A stretch of DNA of 64,000 nucleotides from Mycobacterium marinum (GTDB taxonomy: Bacteria > Actinomycetota > Actinomycetes > Mycobacteriales > Mycobacteriaceae). Each line of letters starts with the position of its first letter. The stretch's first letter is position 1. A model generated the notes under the pieces. It saw nothing but the letters and a program-made list of their open reading frames with translations. It was not told the origin of the DNA and did no database searches. Location of the stretch: assembly GCF_003391395.1 (NCBI RefSeq), contig NZ_CP024190.1:1054001-1118000 (forward strand), given 5' to 3'. A program made the position numbers and the translations under genes. Of the stretch, positions 9,029 through 23,649 are shown piece by piece.

Positions 9029-11371
9029 GTGGCGCAGTGGTCTGGGCGAGTGGCGACCGATATCCGCGATTCCGAGCCGGACTGGGGGCCGTTCTTGCAG
9101 CCGGCCGCACCCGCCGGCGCTCCCAACGTGCTGATGATCGTCTGGGATGACGTCGGCTACGGCGCGCTGGAACCGTTCGGCGGGCCGATCGAAACCCCGG
9201 CGATGCGCCGAATCGCCGACAGCGGCGTGCGCTACTCCAACTTCCACACCACCGCGTTGTGCTCGCCGACGCGCTCGAGCCTGCTCAACGGGCGCAATGC
9301 GACATCGAACAACATGGCCTGCATCACCGAGGCCTCGGCGGGGTTCCCAGGATTCTCGGGTCGGGTTCCGTTCGAGAACGGGATGATCTCGGAGGTGCTC
9401 AACGCGCGCGGCTGGAATACCTACGCGGTGGGCAAGTGGCATCTGACGCCCAGCGACGAGAGCGATGCGTCGTCATGGAAGGGCCGGTGGCCGCTGGGAC
9501 GCGGATTCGAGCGCTTCTACGGATTCCTGGGTGGTGAGACCAACCAGTGGTATCCGGACCTGGTCTATGACAACCACACCGTCGAACCGCCGGCGACGCC
9601 GGAGCAGGGGTATCACCTGTCGGCCGATCTGGCGGACAAGGCGATCCGGTTCGTCCGCGACGCCAAGGCCGTTGCCCCCCAGAAGCCGTGGTTCATGTAC
9701 TTCTGTCCGGGCTGCGGCCACGCGCCCCACCACGTGTTCAAGGACTGGGCAGATCGCTACCGCGGCCGGTTCGACGAAGGCTACGAGGCGATTCGGGTGG
9801 GGATCCTGGCCAACCAGAAGCGAATGGGATTGCTGCCCCAGGACCTCGAACTGTCGCCGATCAACCCACACGGTGAACCCGATGTCACCGGTCCAGACGG
9901 CCGGGCCTGGCCCGCACTCGATTTCGTGCGGCCGTGGGACTCACTGACCGACGACGAACGACGGCTGTTCGCGCGAATGGCCGAAGTGTATGCGGGCTTC
10001 GTGTCCTACACCGACGAGCAGATCGGCAGGCTCCTGGACTACCTGGCCGAATCCGGGCAGTTGGACAACACCATCATCGTGGTCGTCTCCGACAACGGTG
10101 CCAGCGGTGAGGGCGGGCCCAACGGTTCGTTCAACGAGAACAAGTTCTTCAACAACGTGCCCGACACCATCGAGGCGAATCTGCCCCGGATCGACGACCT
10201 GGGTGGTCCGTCCGCCTATAACCACTACAACACCGGGTGGGCGTGGGCGTTCGACACACCGTTTCCGTACTGGAAGCGGTTCGCCGGCTACGAGGGCGGG
10301 GTGGCCGATCCGCTCATTGTCTCGTGGCCGGCCGGCATCGCCGCGCGCGGCGAGGTTCGCGACCAATACGTGCACGCCGTCGACATCGTGCCGACGCTTT
10401 ATGAACTGCTTGACGTCGACCCGCCCGCGGTTCTCAACGGCTGGACCCAAAGTCAGATCGAGGGCCACAGCTTCGCCGCTTCGATCAGCGATCCGCAGCT
10501 GCCCGGCCGGGCCACCCAGTTCTACTCCATGCTGGGCATGCGGGCGCTGTATCACCAGGGCTGGCTGGCCACCACCCTGCACCCGCCGCTGTCGGGCTGG
10601 AGCAATTTCGACAAGGACCGCTGGGAGCTCTACGACCTGCGTACCGACCGCACCCAATTGCACGACCTGGCCGACGAAAGGCTGGCGCTGCTCGAAGAAC
10701 TCAAGGGGCTGTGGTTCTACTACGCGGGTGTGTACAAGGGTCTGCCGCTCGATGACCGCACCGCGCTCGAGATCATGGCCTCACCGCGGCCGGAGCCCGG
10801 CGAGCCGCGGTCCCACTACGTCTACTACCCGGACTCCGCCGACGTTCCCGAGGCGGTCGCGGTGAATGTCCGGCGCCGCTCCTTCACCATCGCCGCCGCC
10901 GTCACCATCGACACCCCGGAGGCCGAGGGCGTGCTGTTCGCGCACGGCGGGGTGGCCGGCGGGCACAGCCTATTCCTCAAAGACGGTCGGCTGCACTATG
11001 TCTACAACTGGCTCGGCGAGCGAATCCAGACCATCAGCGCACTCGATCCCGTTTCCACCGGGACGCATGTGCTCACCGCCGAGTTCCGCAAGACCGCCGA
11101 CGACCCGGACACGTTCAGCGCCCTCGGCACGCTGACGCTCTACATCGATACCGAAGCCGTGGGCGAGGCCCAAATAACCACCCAGCCGGGCACGTTTTCG
11201 CTGACCGGAGATGGACTGTGCGTCGGGCGCGACAGCGGCTCGGCGGTCGCTGATTACCCGGCACCATTCCCGTTCGTCGGCGGCACCATTGATCGGGTCA
11301 TTGTCGATGTCAGCGGTGATCACTACGTCGACCATGAGAAGCAAGTCCTCGCCTATATCGCCCGCGACTGA
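9029..11371 (+). CDS. Type I arylsulfatase (formylglycine sulfatase)
   Basis: The 780-residue protein belongs to the large mycobacterial arylsulfatase group (AtsA/AtsB/AtsD). Cys78 in CSPTRS is the residue converted to formylglycine, and the metal-binding DD pair lies in VWDDVGYG near residue 40. VGKWH and SDNGASGEGGPNG motifs complete the active site. A C-terminal beta-rich extension after about residue 600 (AEGVLFAHGG and similar) is typical of this long form. There is no signal peptide. The start is the GTG at 9029, where family homology begins. It would hydrolyse sulfate esters and needs a formylglycine-generating enzyme encoded elsewhere. An amidase gene follows after 67 bases. Confidence 0.93.
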   Translation: MAQWSGRVATDIRDSEPDWGPFLQPAAPAGAPNVLMIVWDDVGYGALEPFGGPIETPAMRRIADSGVRYSNFHTTALCSPTRSSLLNGRNATSNNMACITEASAGFPGFSGRVPFENGMISEVLNARGWNTYAVGKWHLTPSDESDASSWKGRWPLGRGFERFYGFLGGETNQWYPDLVYDNHTVEPPATPEQGYHLSADLADKAIRFVRDAKAVAPQKPWFMYFCPGCGHAPHHVFKDWADRYRGRFDEGYEAIRVGILANQKRMGLLPQDLELSPINPHGEPDVTGPDGRAWPALDFVRPWDSLTDDERRLFARMAEVYAGFVSYTDEQIGRLLDYLAESGQLDNTIIVVVSDNGASGEGGPNGSFNENKFFNNVPDTIEANLPRIDDLGGPSAYNHYNTGWAWAFDTPFPYWKRFAGYEGGVADPLIVSWPAGIAARGEVRDQYVHAVDIVPTLYELLDVDPPAVLNGWTQSQIEGHSFAASISDPQLPGRATQFYSMLGMRALYHQGWLATTLHPPLSGWSNFDKDRWELYDLRTDRTQLHDLADERLALLEELKGLWFYYAGVYKGLPLDDRTALEIMASPRPEPGEPRSHYVYYPDSADVPEAVAVNVRRRSFTIAAAVTIDTPEAEGVLFAHGGVAGGHSLFLKDGRLHYVYNWLGERIQTISALDPVSTGTHVLTAEFRKTADDPDTFSALGTLTLYIDTEAVGEAQITTQPGTFSLTGDGLCVGRDSGSAVADYPAPFPFVGGTIDRVIVDVSGDHYVDHEKQVLAYIARD

Positions 11372-11438
11372 CGCGGCAGCGGGCCGATCGGAACGATCTG
11401 GACTCGCCGCCGGGCGTCACCGCTTCCGGAGGGATCGC

Positions 11439-12941
11439 ATGGAGTTGCCCGAGTTCACCATCGCCGAAACCCAGACTGCCTTCGAGCGGGGGGAGTGGAC
11501 CGCCGCCGGTCTCACCGACTGCTACTCGAGACGGATCCGCGAGATCGACCAATCCGGTCCGATGCTGCGGTCGATCATCGAGGTCAACCCCGACGCCCTC
11601 GCGATCGCCGAGTCGCTCGACGCCGAGCGAAGCGGCGGACGGATTCGTGGGGCGTTGCATGGTGTCCCCGTCGTCATCAAGGACAGCATCGACACCGGTG
11701 ACAAGATGGCCACAACGGCCGGTTCGCTGGCCCTAGAGGGCAACATCGCAACTCGAGATGCATTTGTGGTCAAGCAATTACGCGATGCTGGCGCAGTGAT
11801 CCTCGGAAAAGCGAACATGAGCGAGTGGGGATATATGCGCTCCACGCGGCCGTGCAGTGGCTGGAGCAGTCGCGGCGGACAGGTGCGAAACCCCTACGTG
11901 CTGGACCGAAGTCCGCTGGGCTCCAGCTCGGGTTCGGCGGTCGCGGTGGCGGCCAACCTGTGTGTGGCCGCCCTCGGCGCAGAGGTCGACGGTTCCATCG
12001 TGCGGCCGGCATCGAGCAACTCGATCGTCGGTCTGAAGCCAACGGTGGGCCTGCTAAGCCGTTCCGGAGTCATCGGTGTGGCATCGCCACAGGACATGGT
12101 GGGCCCGATGGCGCGCACCGTCACCGACGTTGCGACGCTGTTGACGGTGATGACGGGTGTCGATGACAGTGACCCGACAACGCGAGCGGGCGGCGCGCAC
12201 ACGGCAACCGACTATCGCCGATTTCTTGACCCGGCAGCCCTGCAGGGCGCCCGACTCGGTGTGGCCCGGGAGCGCTTCGGTGCGCACGAGGCGACGGATG
12301 CACTGATCGAGGGTGCGCTCGCTCAGCTGGCGGCGCTGGGCGCCGAGATCGTCGATCCGATCCAGGCCAGTTCGTTGCCCTTCTTTGGCGATCTCGAACT
12401 CGAACTGTTCCGCTATGGGCTCAAGGCGAGTTTGAATGGCTATCTCGGCGCCCATCCGCGCGCCGCGGTCGGCAGCCTCGACGAACTCATCGCGTTCAAC
12501 AGAGCCCACGCCGGCCAGGTGATGCCGTACTTCGGGCAGGAGTTTCTCGAGCAGGCGCAAGCCAAGGGCGATCTCACCGACCCGCAGTACCTGCGGGTGC
12601 GCGCCGAACTGCGACGTCTCGCAGGTGCCGACGGCATCGACAAGGCGCTGCGCGAGCACCGGCTGGATGCGATCGTCGCACCCACCGAGGGTTCACCGGC
12701 GTTTGCCATCGACCCGGTCGTCGGTGACAACATCCTGCCCGGTGGTTGCTCGACGCCACCGGCGGTCGCCGGCTACCCCCACATCTGCGTTCCTGCCGGT
12801 TATTTCTGTGGTCTGCCGGTCGGCCTGTCGTTGTTCGCCGGCGCATTCCAGGAACCCAAACTCATCGGGTATGCCTACGCCTTCGAACAGGCCACCGGGG
12901 TTCGGCGGCCGCCTCGGTTTGTGCCGACGCTGTCAACCTAA
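11439..12941 (+). CDS. Amidase-signature-family amidase
   Basis: The 500-residue enzyme shows the amidase signature: catalytic Lys81 in VVIKDSID, the Gly/Ser-rich GSSSGSAVAVAANL (from residue 161) and the likely nucleophile Ser186 in VDGSIVRPAS. The Ser-cisSer-Lys triad is thus intact. The ATG at 11439 follows a strong GGAGGG ribosome-binding site. Family members hydrolyse diverse amides, including nitrile-derived or aryl amides, so the substrate cannot be named. It follows the sulfatase gene closely on the same strand and may be cotranscribed with it. Confidence 0.92.
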   Translation: MELPEFTIAETQTAFERGEWTAAGLTDCYSRRIREIDQSGPMLRSIIEVNPDALAIAESLDAERSGGRIRGALHGVPVVIKDSIDTGDKMATTAGSLALEGNIATRDAFVVKQLRDAGAVILGKANMSEWGYMRSTRPCSGWSSRGGQVRNPYVLDRSPLGSSSGSAVAVAANLCVAALGAEVDGSIVRPASSNSIVGLKPTVGLLSRSGVIGVASPQDMVGPMARTVTDVATLLTVMTGVDDSDPTTRAGGAHTATDYRRFLDPAALQGARLGVARERFGAHEATDALIEGALAQLAALGAEIVDPIQASSLPFFGDLELELFRYGLKASLNGYLGAHPRAAVGSLDELIAFNRAHAGQVMPYFGQEFLEQAQAKGDLTDPQYLRVRAELRRLAGADGIDKALREHRLDAIVAPTEGSPAFAIDPVVGDNILPGGCSTPPAVAGYPHICVPAGYFCGLPVGLSLFAGAFQEPKLIGYAYAFEQATGVRRPPRFVPTLST

Positions 12942-13141
12942 GTCACCCTAAATCGCCGAGAGCTGATATAGATCGGGACTGTCTTTCAAGATCATTCACC
13001 GAATCTGGAAATTGAACAGCGTGAAATATGTTGGTGTAATTTATATTTGGATCGGGTAGCGAGTAGTTGCCGCTAGCACAACAATTTTGCTCTCTGTGAA
13101 ACCCGATCTTTGTTCTCGACAACGCCCGTAAAATCACCGCC
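12942..13141. other. AT-richer intergenic region upstream of the P450 gene
   Basis: These 200 bases are clearly lower in G+C than the neighbours (for example around 13010-13060) and contain no gene. They presumably hold the promoter of the P450. I cannot assign a defined promoter or operator. Confidence 0.35.
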
Positions 13142-14533
13142 ATGACGAAAACCGCCACCCTGCCACCCGGACCTCGTCTTCCCCGCGCGGTGCAGGCTGC
13201 GCTCATGTTGCGGCACGCCCCGAGATTCCTCACCGCCTGCAAACGTCGCTACGGCAGCGTTTTCACGCTGCGTGTGGCGGGGCTGGGCACCATGGTCAAT
13301 GTGACCGATCCGGCGGTGATCAAGAAGGTGTTCGCCGGAGACCCGCGCGTCTTTCATGCCGGCGAAGCCAACACGATGCTGGCCGGACTGCTCGGAGAGA
13401 GTTCGTTGTTGGTAGTCGACGACGATGTGCACCGCGACCGGCGTCGCATGATGCTGCCGCCCTTCCAACGTGAAGCCGTTGCGCACCAGGCTCAGCTGAT
13501 GTCCGAGATCGCAGCGGATAACATCGCCGGGTGGCCGGTGGGCCGGACCTTTGCGGTCGCTCCCAAGATGGCTGAAATCACCCTCGAGGTGATCCTGCGC
13601 ACCGTGATCGGTGCCACCGACCCGGACCGGCTGGCCGCCCTGCGCAAGGTCATGCCGCGGCTACTCAACGTGGGGCCGTGGGAAACGCTGGCGCTTGCCA
13701 AGCCGGACCTGTTGAGTCGCCGTGCCTGGCGCCGGTTGCGCCGCGCTATCGACGAGGCCAACGAGCTGCTTTACGCCGAGATTGCCGAGCGGCGCGCCGA
13801 CCCGAATCTCGCCGAACGCACCGACGTGCTGGCCACGCTGGTCCGGGCCGTCGACGGGGACACCGCCAAACCGTCGGGCCGGATGACCGACGAGGAACTG
13901 CGCGACCAACTGATGACCCTGCTGGTAGCCGGGCACGACACCACGGCCACCGGCTTGGCCTGGGCGCTGGAGCGGCTGACCCGCCACCCGGCGATACTGG
14001 CCAAGGCGGTGCGGGCGGCCGAGGCCAGCGCGGCGGGTGATCCATCCGGCGACGAGTATCTCGACGCCCTGGCAAAAGAGACGCTGCGCATCCGCCCGGT
14101 GGTGTTCGACGTGGGCCGCATCCTGACCGAACCCACCGAGTTGGCCGGCTATCAACTGCCGGCCGGAACCATGGTGGTGGCCGGTATCGGTCTGGTGCAT
14201 GCCAATGCCGAGGTGTATCCGGACCCGGACCGGTTCGACCCCGATCGGATGATCGACGCGACCCTGACCCCGACCACGTGGCTGCCGTTCGGCGGCGGAA
14301 ATCGACGCTGCCTCGGGGCGACCTTCGCCATGGTCGAGATGCGGGTCGTGCTGCGCGAGATTCTGCGCCGGGTTGACTTGGCCACCACCACAGCACCCGA
14401 CGAGCGCTACAAGCTCAAACACGTCATCTTGGTGCCGCACCGGGACGCGCGCATCCGTGTCCGCGCGATCACCGCGGTTTCACCGGCGGTGCCGGAGGCG
14501 CCGGGCTGCCCGGTCGCTCACGCCAAGTCGTAG
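13142..14533 (+). CDS. Cytochrome P450 (CYP135/CYP138-like)
   Basis: The 463-residue monooxygenase has all P450 landmarks: the proline-rich start (PPGPRLPRAV), the oxygen-binding AGHDTT at 263-268, the K-helix ExxR at 313-316, a PDRFDPDR region, and the heme ligand Cys390 in FGGGNRRCLG. Overall features resemble mycobacterial CYP135/CYP138 proteins (I believe Rv0568 is the counterpart). Substrate unknown; a ferredoxin or reductase partner is not adjacent. Its 3' end overlaps by 16 bases the 3' end of a convergent FAD monooxygenase gene, so the two oxidases are tail to tail. Confidence 0.93.
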   Translation: MTKTATLPPGPRLPRAVQAALMLRHAPRFLTACKRRYGSVFTLRVAGLGTMVNVTDPAVIKKVFAGDPRVFHAGEANTMLAGLLGESSLLVVDDDVHRDRRRMMLPPFQREAVAHQAQLMSEIAADNIAGWPVGRTFAVAPKMAEITLEVILRTVIGATDPDRLAALRKVMPRLLNVGPWETLALAKPDLLSRRAWRRLRRAIDEANELLYAEIAERRADPNLAERTDVLATLVRAVDGDTAKPSGRMTDEELRDQLMTLLVAGHDTTATGLAWALERLTRHPAILAKAVRAAEASAAGDPSGDEYLDALAKETLRIRPVVFDVGRILTEPTELAGYQLPAGTMVVAGIGLVHANAEVYPDPDRFDPDRMIDATLTPTTWLPFGGGNRRCLGATFAMVEMRVVLREILRRVDLATTTAPDERYKLKHVILVPHRDARIRVRAITAVSPAVPEAPGCPVAHAKS

Positions 14534-15687
14534 TCGGGCAGTTCGAAGTCGTCGCGCACGCTGCCGGCGAAAAGCGTTGCCAGCGGGCCGATGTTCATCG
14601 TGCGCATCGCAATGTTGCGGAACCACAAACCAAATCGGGTGCGGGTGGCGAAAAACCCGATGAATCTGGCCGCTCCGGCCTGCTTGTCCGCGATGAAGGG
14701 GCGCAACTGCGCCTCGTAGGCATCGAAAGCGCGGCGGTGGTCGCCGCCGGCGCGCTCGAGTTCCCCGGCCAGCACATACGCCTCGGTCATGGCCAGACCG
14801 GTGCCCTCGCCGCCGAGCAGTGAGATGCACCCGGCCGCGTCTCCGATCAGCAGCACCCGATCGCGTGACCAGCGGTCCATCTTGATCTGGCTCACCACAT
14901 CGAAGTAGAGGTCATCAACGTTATCCAGTGCGGCCAATATTTCATTACACTCCCAGCCGGCATCACCGAATTGGTTGCGCAACTGCTCTTTTGGCGTGAG
15001 GTCGGCGCCGTCGTGCTCATCGCGAAAGATGAACAGAAACATGGTGCGCGCGCCGCGCAGCGAAACGCGCCCCACTTGCTTTCCGGGAATGTTGTAGAGG
15101 ACGTACGTCAGCTCGTCGCGCGGCCAGTAATCGTCAACCACGCAGGCCGCGACCTTGCAGCCAAGGTAGTGCTCATAGTCGTGCTCCGGTCCGAAAACCA
15201 GACGGCGCACGTTGGAGTGCAATCCGTCGGCGCCGATGAGTAGATCGAAATCGCGCGGCGCATTTTTCTCGAAGGTGAGATGGACGCCGTCGCTGTGCTG
15301 GTCGATGGCGGTGATGGAGTCGCCGAAAATCGTTCCGACCTTGTCCTCGACCGTGGCATAGATCGCGGCGGCCAGGTCACCGCGGGGCAGGCTGGTGAAA
15401 TCCTCGCCGATCATCCGGCGAAAGACGTCCACGTTCAGGTCGGCCTTGACTTCGCCGCGGGAGCCGACCGAACGCAATCGCTCAATCTGGTATCCCGCGG
15501 CGCGCACCGGGTCCTCGATGCCCATTCGCTTGGCCGCCTGATAGCCAACGCCCCAAAAGTCGATCATGTAGCCGCCGGTACGGAATTTCGGTGCCCGCTC
15601 GATCAATGTCGGGGTGTGGCCGGTTCGATGCAGCCAGTGGGCAAGTGCCGCTCCCGCTACGCCGGCGCCGCTGATCGCTACTTTCAC
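14518..15687 (-). CDS. FAD-dependent monooxygenase (PHBH fold)
   Basis: The 389-residue protein starts with the FAD dinucleotide-binding motif GAGVAGAALAHWL and has the second FAD motif GDAAGCISLLGGEGTGLAM near residue 280, as in aromatic hydroxylases and related oxidoreductases. The middle DLLIGADGLHSNVR is the conserved DG motif. I chose the GTG at 15687, where the Rossmann strand begins (VKVAISGAG); an upstream start would add 18 unrelated residues. It resembles the oxidoreductase Rv0575c in size and sequence character. Substrate unknown. Confidence 0.9.
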   Translation of the reverse strand: MKVAISGAGVAGAALAHWLHRTGHTPTLIERAPKFRTGGYMIDFWGVGYQAAKRMGIEDPVRAAGYQIERLRSVGSRGEVKADLNVDVFRRMIGEDFTSLPRGDLAAAIYATVEDKVGTIFGDSITAIDQHSDGVHLTFEKNAPRDFDLLIGADGLHSNVRRLVFGPEHDYEHYLGCKVAACVVDDYWPRDELTYVLYNIPGKQVGRVSLRGARTMFLFIFRDEHDGADLTPKEQLRNQFGDAGWECNEILAALDNVDDLYFDVVSQIKMDRWSRDRVLLIGDAAGCISLLGGEGTGLAMTEAYVLAGELERAGGDHRRAFDAYEAQLRPFIADKQAGAARFIGFFATRTRFGLWFRNIAMRTMNIGPLATLFAGSVRDDFELPDYDLA

Positions 15688-15757
15688 ACTGCAATTGTGC
15701 CCCGAGGCATGATTTTGTGTGCGGCGGGGATCACACCGCACGCCAGCAACGGCGGGG

Positions 15758-16876
15758 ATGGCCGCTGCCCTCGCCTCGGTTCGGTTAGTGTTCGATATCG
15801 TGACGGCGCCGACCCGGGCGAAGCTGGCCGATGGCCGTGAGGTGCTCTTTTTCGCGTTGCCCGGGAACGTTCCGGCGCCGGTGGCCGACCGCCGCCCGCT
15901 GCCGCCACGGCATCCGCATCAATCGGAGCTGCGGTTCGACCGATCAACGGGGCAGTGGGTGATCGTCGCGGCCCTGCGTCAGGACCGCACCTACAAACCG
16001 CCGCCGGATCAGTGTCCGCTGTGTCCGAGCCCGACCGGGCTGACCAGCGAGGTGCCGGCGCGCGACTATGACGTCGTGGTCTTCGAGAACCGATTTCCGA
16101 GCCTGTCGGGCAGTGGTGGGCCGCCACCGGTTGGCGACGGCTTTGTGTCGGCGCCGGGCGATGGCCGCTGCGAGGTGATCTGCTTCTCCAGCGACCACGG
16201 CGGCTCGTTCGCCGATCTGCCGGCTGCGCATGCCCGCCTGGTCATCGAGGCGTGGCGGCATCGCACCGGCGACCTCATCGGTCAGCCGGGTATCGAGCAG
16301 GTGTTCTGCTTCGAGAACCGTGGTGAGGAAATCGGCGTGACCCTCACCCATCCGCACGGTCAGATCTACGGCTACCCGTTCCTCACCCCCCGCACCTCGG
16401 TCATGCTCGAGCAAGCCGGCCGGCATCGAATGCGGCACGGCTGCAATCTGTTCGAAGATCTGCTGGCACGCGAGGTTGCCGACGGTAGCCGCATCGTCGC
16501 CCGCGGTGACCGGTTCACCGCGTTCGTGCCGTTCGCCGCGCGCTGGCCGGTCGAGGTGCACATCTACCCGAATAGGTTCGTGCGCAACCTTGTTGATCTC
16601 GATGCCGCTGAGTGCAACGAGTTCACCGAGATCTATCTCGACGTGTTGCGCCGGTTCGATCGGATGTATTCGGGCCCGCTGCCCTACATTTCCGCGCTGC
16701 ATCAATACCGCGACACCGAAGCCCAGCGCGAGGGCTATTTTCATGTGGAGCTGATGTCTATCCGTCGCAGCGCGACGGCGCTGAAATACCTCGCCGCCTC
16801 CGAGTCGGCGATGGGCGCGTTCATCAGTGACGTGACACCGGAAACGGTGGCCGAGCGGCTGCGGGAACTCGGGTGA
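15758..16876 (+). CDS. galT: Galactose-1-phosphate uridylyltransferase
   Basis: GalT transfers UMP from UDP-glucose to galactose-1-phosphate in the Leloir pathway. The 372-residue product contains the conserved FDRSTGQWV, the zinc-type cysteine pair [12 protein letters not shown] and the catalytic [12 protein letters not shown] with its HxH nucleophile, and the C-terminal HVELM region, so it appears complete. In M. tuberculosis this gene is split into galTa and galTb; here one uninterrupted frame spans both parts. The start is uncertain: ATG at 15758, or GTG at 15788, since neither has a good ribosome-binding site. The stop overlaps the galK start by four bases (GTGA), indicating an operon. 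Confidence 0.93.
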   Translation: MAAALASVRLVFDIVTAPTRAKLADGREVLFFALPGNVPAPVADRRPLPPRHPHQSELRFDRSTGQWVIVAALRQDRTYKPPPDQCPLCPSPTGLTSEVPARDYDVVVFENRFPSLSGSGGPPPVGDGFVSAPGDGRCEVICFSSDHGGSFADLPAAHARLVIEAWRHRTGDLIGQPGIEQVFCFENRGEEIGVTLTHPHGQIYGYPFLTPRTSVMLEQAGRHRMRHGCNLFEDLLAREVADGSRIVARGDRFTAFVPFAARWPVEVHIYPNRFVRNLVDLDAAECNEFTEIYLDVLRRFDRMYSGPLPYISALHQYRDTEAQREGYFHVELMSIRRSATALKYLAASESAMGAFISDVTPETVAERLRELG

Positions 16877-17973
16877 CCATCCGCTACGCCGCACCGGGGC
16901 GGATCAATCTGATCGGGGAGCACACCGACTACAACCTGGGCTGGGCGCTGCCGATCGCGCTGCCGCAGCGCGCGGTGGCGACGTTTGTGCCCGACCACGG
17001 CGATGCGCTCACCGCCAGCAGCGACCTGATGGACGGCGCGGTGTGGATTCCGCTGGACACCGTGCCCGGTGGGGTGAGCGGCTGGGCCGGATACGTGGCC
17101 GGGGTGATCTGGGCGCTGCGCTGCGCGGGTCATCCGGTGCCCGGTGGCGCGATGTCGATCAGCAGCGACGTCGAGATCGGCTCGGGGCTCTCATCCTCGG
17201 CCGCGCTCGAGTGTGCGGTGCTGGGGGCGATCACGTCGGCGGCCGGTGTCGAGATCGACCGGATCGAGCAGGCCCGGCTCGCGCAGCGGGCCGAAAACGA
17301 ATACGTCGGGGCCCCAACGGGTTTACTCGACCAACTGGCTGCGCTTTTCGGGGCGCCGGCGACCGCGCTGCTGATCGACTTCCGGGAACTGAGCGTGCGT
17401 GCGGTCCAGTTTGATCCGGATGCCCACGGGGTTGCCCTACTGCTCATCGATTCCCGGGCCCGGCATCGGCACGCCGGCGGCGAATACGCGGCACGGCGCG
17501 CCTCGTGTGAGCGGGCGGCCAAGGCGCTGCACGCGCCGTCCTTGCGCGACGTCGCGGAGCTCTCGTCGCTGACCGCGATCGGCGACCCCATCGATGCTCG
17601 TCGCGCCCGCCACGTGCTGACCGAAAACCGGCGCGTGCATGAATTCGTTGCCGCGCTGCGTGATTGCGACTTCACCGCCGCCGGCCGCATCTTCACCGCC
17701 TCGCACGCGTCGATGCGCGACGACTTCGAAATCACCACCGAACACATCGACCTGATCGCCGATGCCGCGGTCCGCGCGGGTGCCCTGGGCGCCCGAATGA
17801 CCGGCGGGGGGTTCGGCGGCTGCGTGATCGCCTTGGTGGCCGAAGCCGGGGTGGAAGCCGTCATCGCAGCGGTGCACCGCGAGGTGCGTGATGCCGGCTA
17901 CCCACCGCCGGCGATCTCTCGAGCCCATGCCGCGGCGGGAGCCGGCCCGCTGCGCGGCAACGCGCGGAGTTGA
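16873..17973 (+). CDS. galK: Galactokinase
   Basis: GalK phosphorylates galactose at C1 with ATP, supplying the substrate of GalT. The 366-residue GHMP kinase has the signature [13 protein letters not shown] (from residue 9), the phosphate-binding loop GLSSSAALE near residue 105, and the C-terminal [11 protein letters not shown] motif. It starts with GTG overlapping the galT stop, so translation is probably coupled. Length matches bacterial galactokinases of actinobacteria. Confidence 0.95.
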   Translation: MTIRYAAPGRINLIGEHTDYNLGWALPIALPQRAVATFVPDHGDALTASSDLMDGAVWIPLDTVPGGVSGWAGYVAGVIWALRCAGHPVPGGAMSISSDVEIGSGLSSSAALECAVLGAITSAAGVEIDRIEQARLAQRAENEYVGAPTGLLDQLAALFGAPATALLIDFRELSVRAVQFDPDAHGVALLLIDSRARHRHAGGEYAARRASCERAAKALHAPSLRDVAELSSLTAIGDPIDARRARHVLTENRRVHEFVAALRDCDFTAAGRIFTASHASMRDDFEITTEHIDLIADAAVRAGALGARMTGGGFGGCVIALVAEAGVEAVIAAVHREVRDAGYPPPAISRAHAAAGAGPLRGNARS

Positions 17974-18053
17974 TCTCGCCAGAGAGCCTAGACTCGGGCT
18001 ATGAGCCAGCCCCGCCTGCTCGACCGGCGGAAACCGTCTCAGGAGAGCGCGCC

Positions 18054-19072
18054 ATGCCGTTGGAAAATGCAGTCGTTCTGCCGGTGGATCCAGCCCAGAG
18101 CTTCGCGCTGTTCGCCCGACCCGAAGGCCTGCGGCGCTGGATGGCCATCACGGCTCGGATAGAGCCTTACGACGCGGGTGTGTATCGCTGGACGGTGACT
18201 CCGGGACACACCGCGGTGGGAGCCGTTGTCGAAGCGGACCCGGGTCAGCGGCTGGTCTTGTCCTGGGGCTGGGAAGGCCACAGCGATCCAGCGCCGGGGG
18301 AGTCGACGGTGACCGTCACGCTGTCGCCGGTCCCCGACGGCACCGAGATCCGGTTGGTCCACGAGGGGCTGACTGAGCAACAGGCCGCTCGTCACGCCGA
18401 GGGCTGGAGCCACTATCTGGATCGGCTGGTCGCCGCCGCCCGGCAGGGGGACGCCGGCCCCGATGAGTGGGCGGCGGTTCCCGATCCGCTTGACGAATTA
18501 TCTTGCGCTGAAGCGACATTGGCAGTGGTTCAGCACGTGCTGCGTGCGCTCGAGCCCGCCGACCTGGCGCGCCAAACGCCATGCAGCCAATACGATGTCG
18601 TGCAGCTTGCCGACCACCTGATGCGTTCTCTGACGATCATCGGCAGCGCTGCCGGTGCACAGCTGCCACCGCGCGATCTGGATGCGCCCCTGGAAACCCA
18701 AGTGGCGGATGCGGGGCAGGCCGTGCTGGAAGCGTGGCGGCGACGGGGCGTGGACGGCACCGTCGAACTGAACGCGAACCAAGTTCCTGCGGCGGTGCCA
18801 GTCGGCATTCTTTGTCTGGAATTGCTGGTTCATGCTTGGGATTTCGCGTTTGCAACCGATCGGCGGGTGGTGGTCTCCGACGCGGTGACCGAGTATGTGC
18901 TCACGGTCGCCAGCAAGGTGATCACCCCGGCAGCACGTAATTCCGCGGGCTTCGCCGCGCCGGTGGCGGTCGGCGCCTTTGCCCCGGTGCTTGATCGACT
19001 GATCGCTTTCACCGGCCGCCGGCCGGTGCACCCAACGGGCTTGACCAGCCCGATGCGGGCAGACCCGGGGAG

Positions 19073-19076
<4 letters not shown>
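18054..19076 (+). CDS. SRPBCC (AHSA1-like)/mycothiol-dependent isomerase-type (TIGR03086) fusion
   Basis: The 340-residue protein combines two domains. Residues 1-140 look like an AHSA1/SRPBCC lipid- or ligand-binding fold ([40 protein letters not shown]). Residues 165-340 look like the TIGR03086 branch of the MDMPI/DinB superfamily, with the spaced metal-binding histidines in LADHLMRSL and VHAWDFA. An AGGAG ribosome-binding site precedes the ATG at 18054. Family knowledge suggests mycothiol- or metal-linked chemistry on a bound ligand, but no substrate is known. It follows galK on the same strand. Its TAG stop shares the palindrome CTAG with the stop of the convergent PE_PGRS gene. Confidence 0.85.
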
Positions 19077-23350
<4,274 letters not shown>

Positions 23351-23649
23351 GTGACCCTCCGAGAGATCCTGGTAACCCGCTTATCGGCTTAGGTTCGATG
23401 CCAGTCAATGCCAGCAAGGCGTATTGCAGTCAGATGCGACGCTGCAGCCGAATGCATCCCGGTCGCGATGTTTCTGCTCGAAGAGTCCCACTCACAGGTA
23501 GGCGGCGAAAGGGCAAATTGCACAGTGCTCGGACGTGCGGTGGATGGGCCGATCGTCAAGGCCCGGACTTGCCGGGGGTGACTTTCCGTCCCTGGCGCGA
23601 GGACCTTTGGCCCTGCCCCGCATCCAGATTCGCCGCGTAGGAATGAGTC
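23351..23649. promoter_or_regulatory. Divergent promoter region with DosR-like half-sites (tentative)
   Basis: These 299 bases separate the divergent PE_PGRS and RafH-like genes and hold no gene. Elements resembling halves of the DosR (dormancy regulator) box occur: AGTCCC at about 23485, GGACTT at 23565-23570, and GTGACTTTCCGTCCCT at 23578-23593. The last is close to the known consensus, but its two halves are one base too far apart, so binding is speculative. The case rests mostly on the downstream gene being a relative of the DosR-controlled RafH. Confidence 0.3.

Noticed and set aside
15758..15800. A firm choice of galT start codon
   Set aside because: ATG 15758 has its purine run directly abutting the start and GTG 15788 has none, so neither can be preferred with confidence.
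23578..23593. A bona fide DosR box upstream of the RafH-like gene
   Set aside because: The two half-sites match but are one base too far apart for the known palindrome, so it is kept only as a tentative element.
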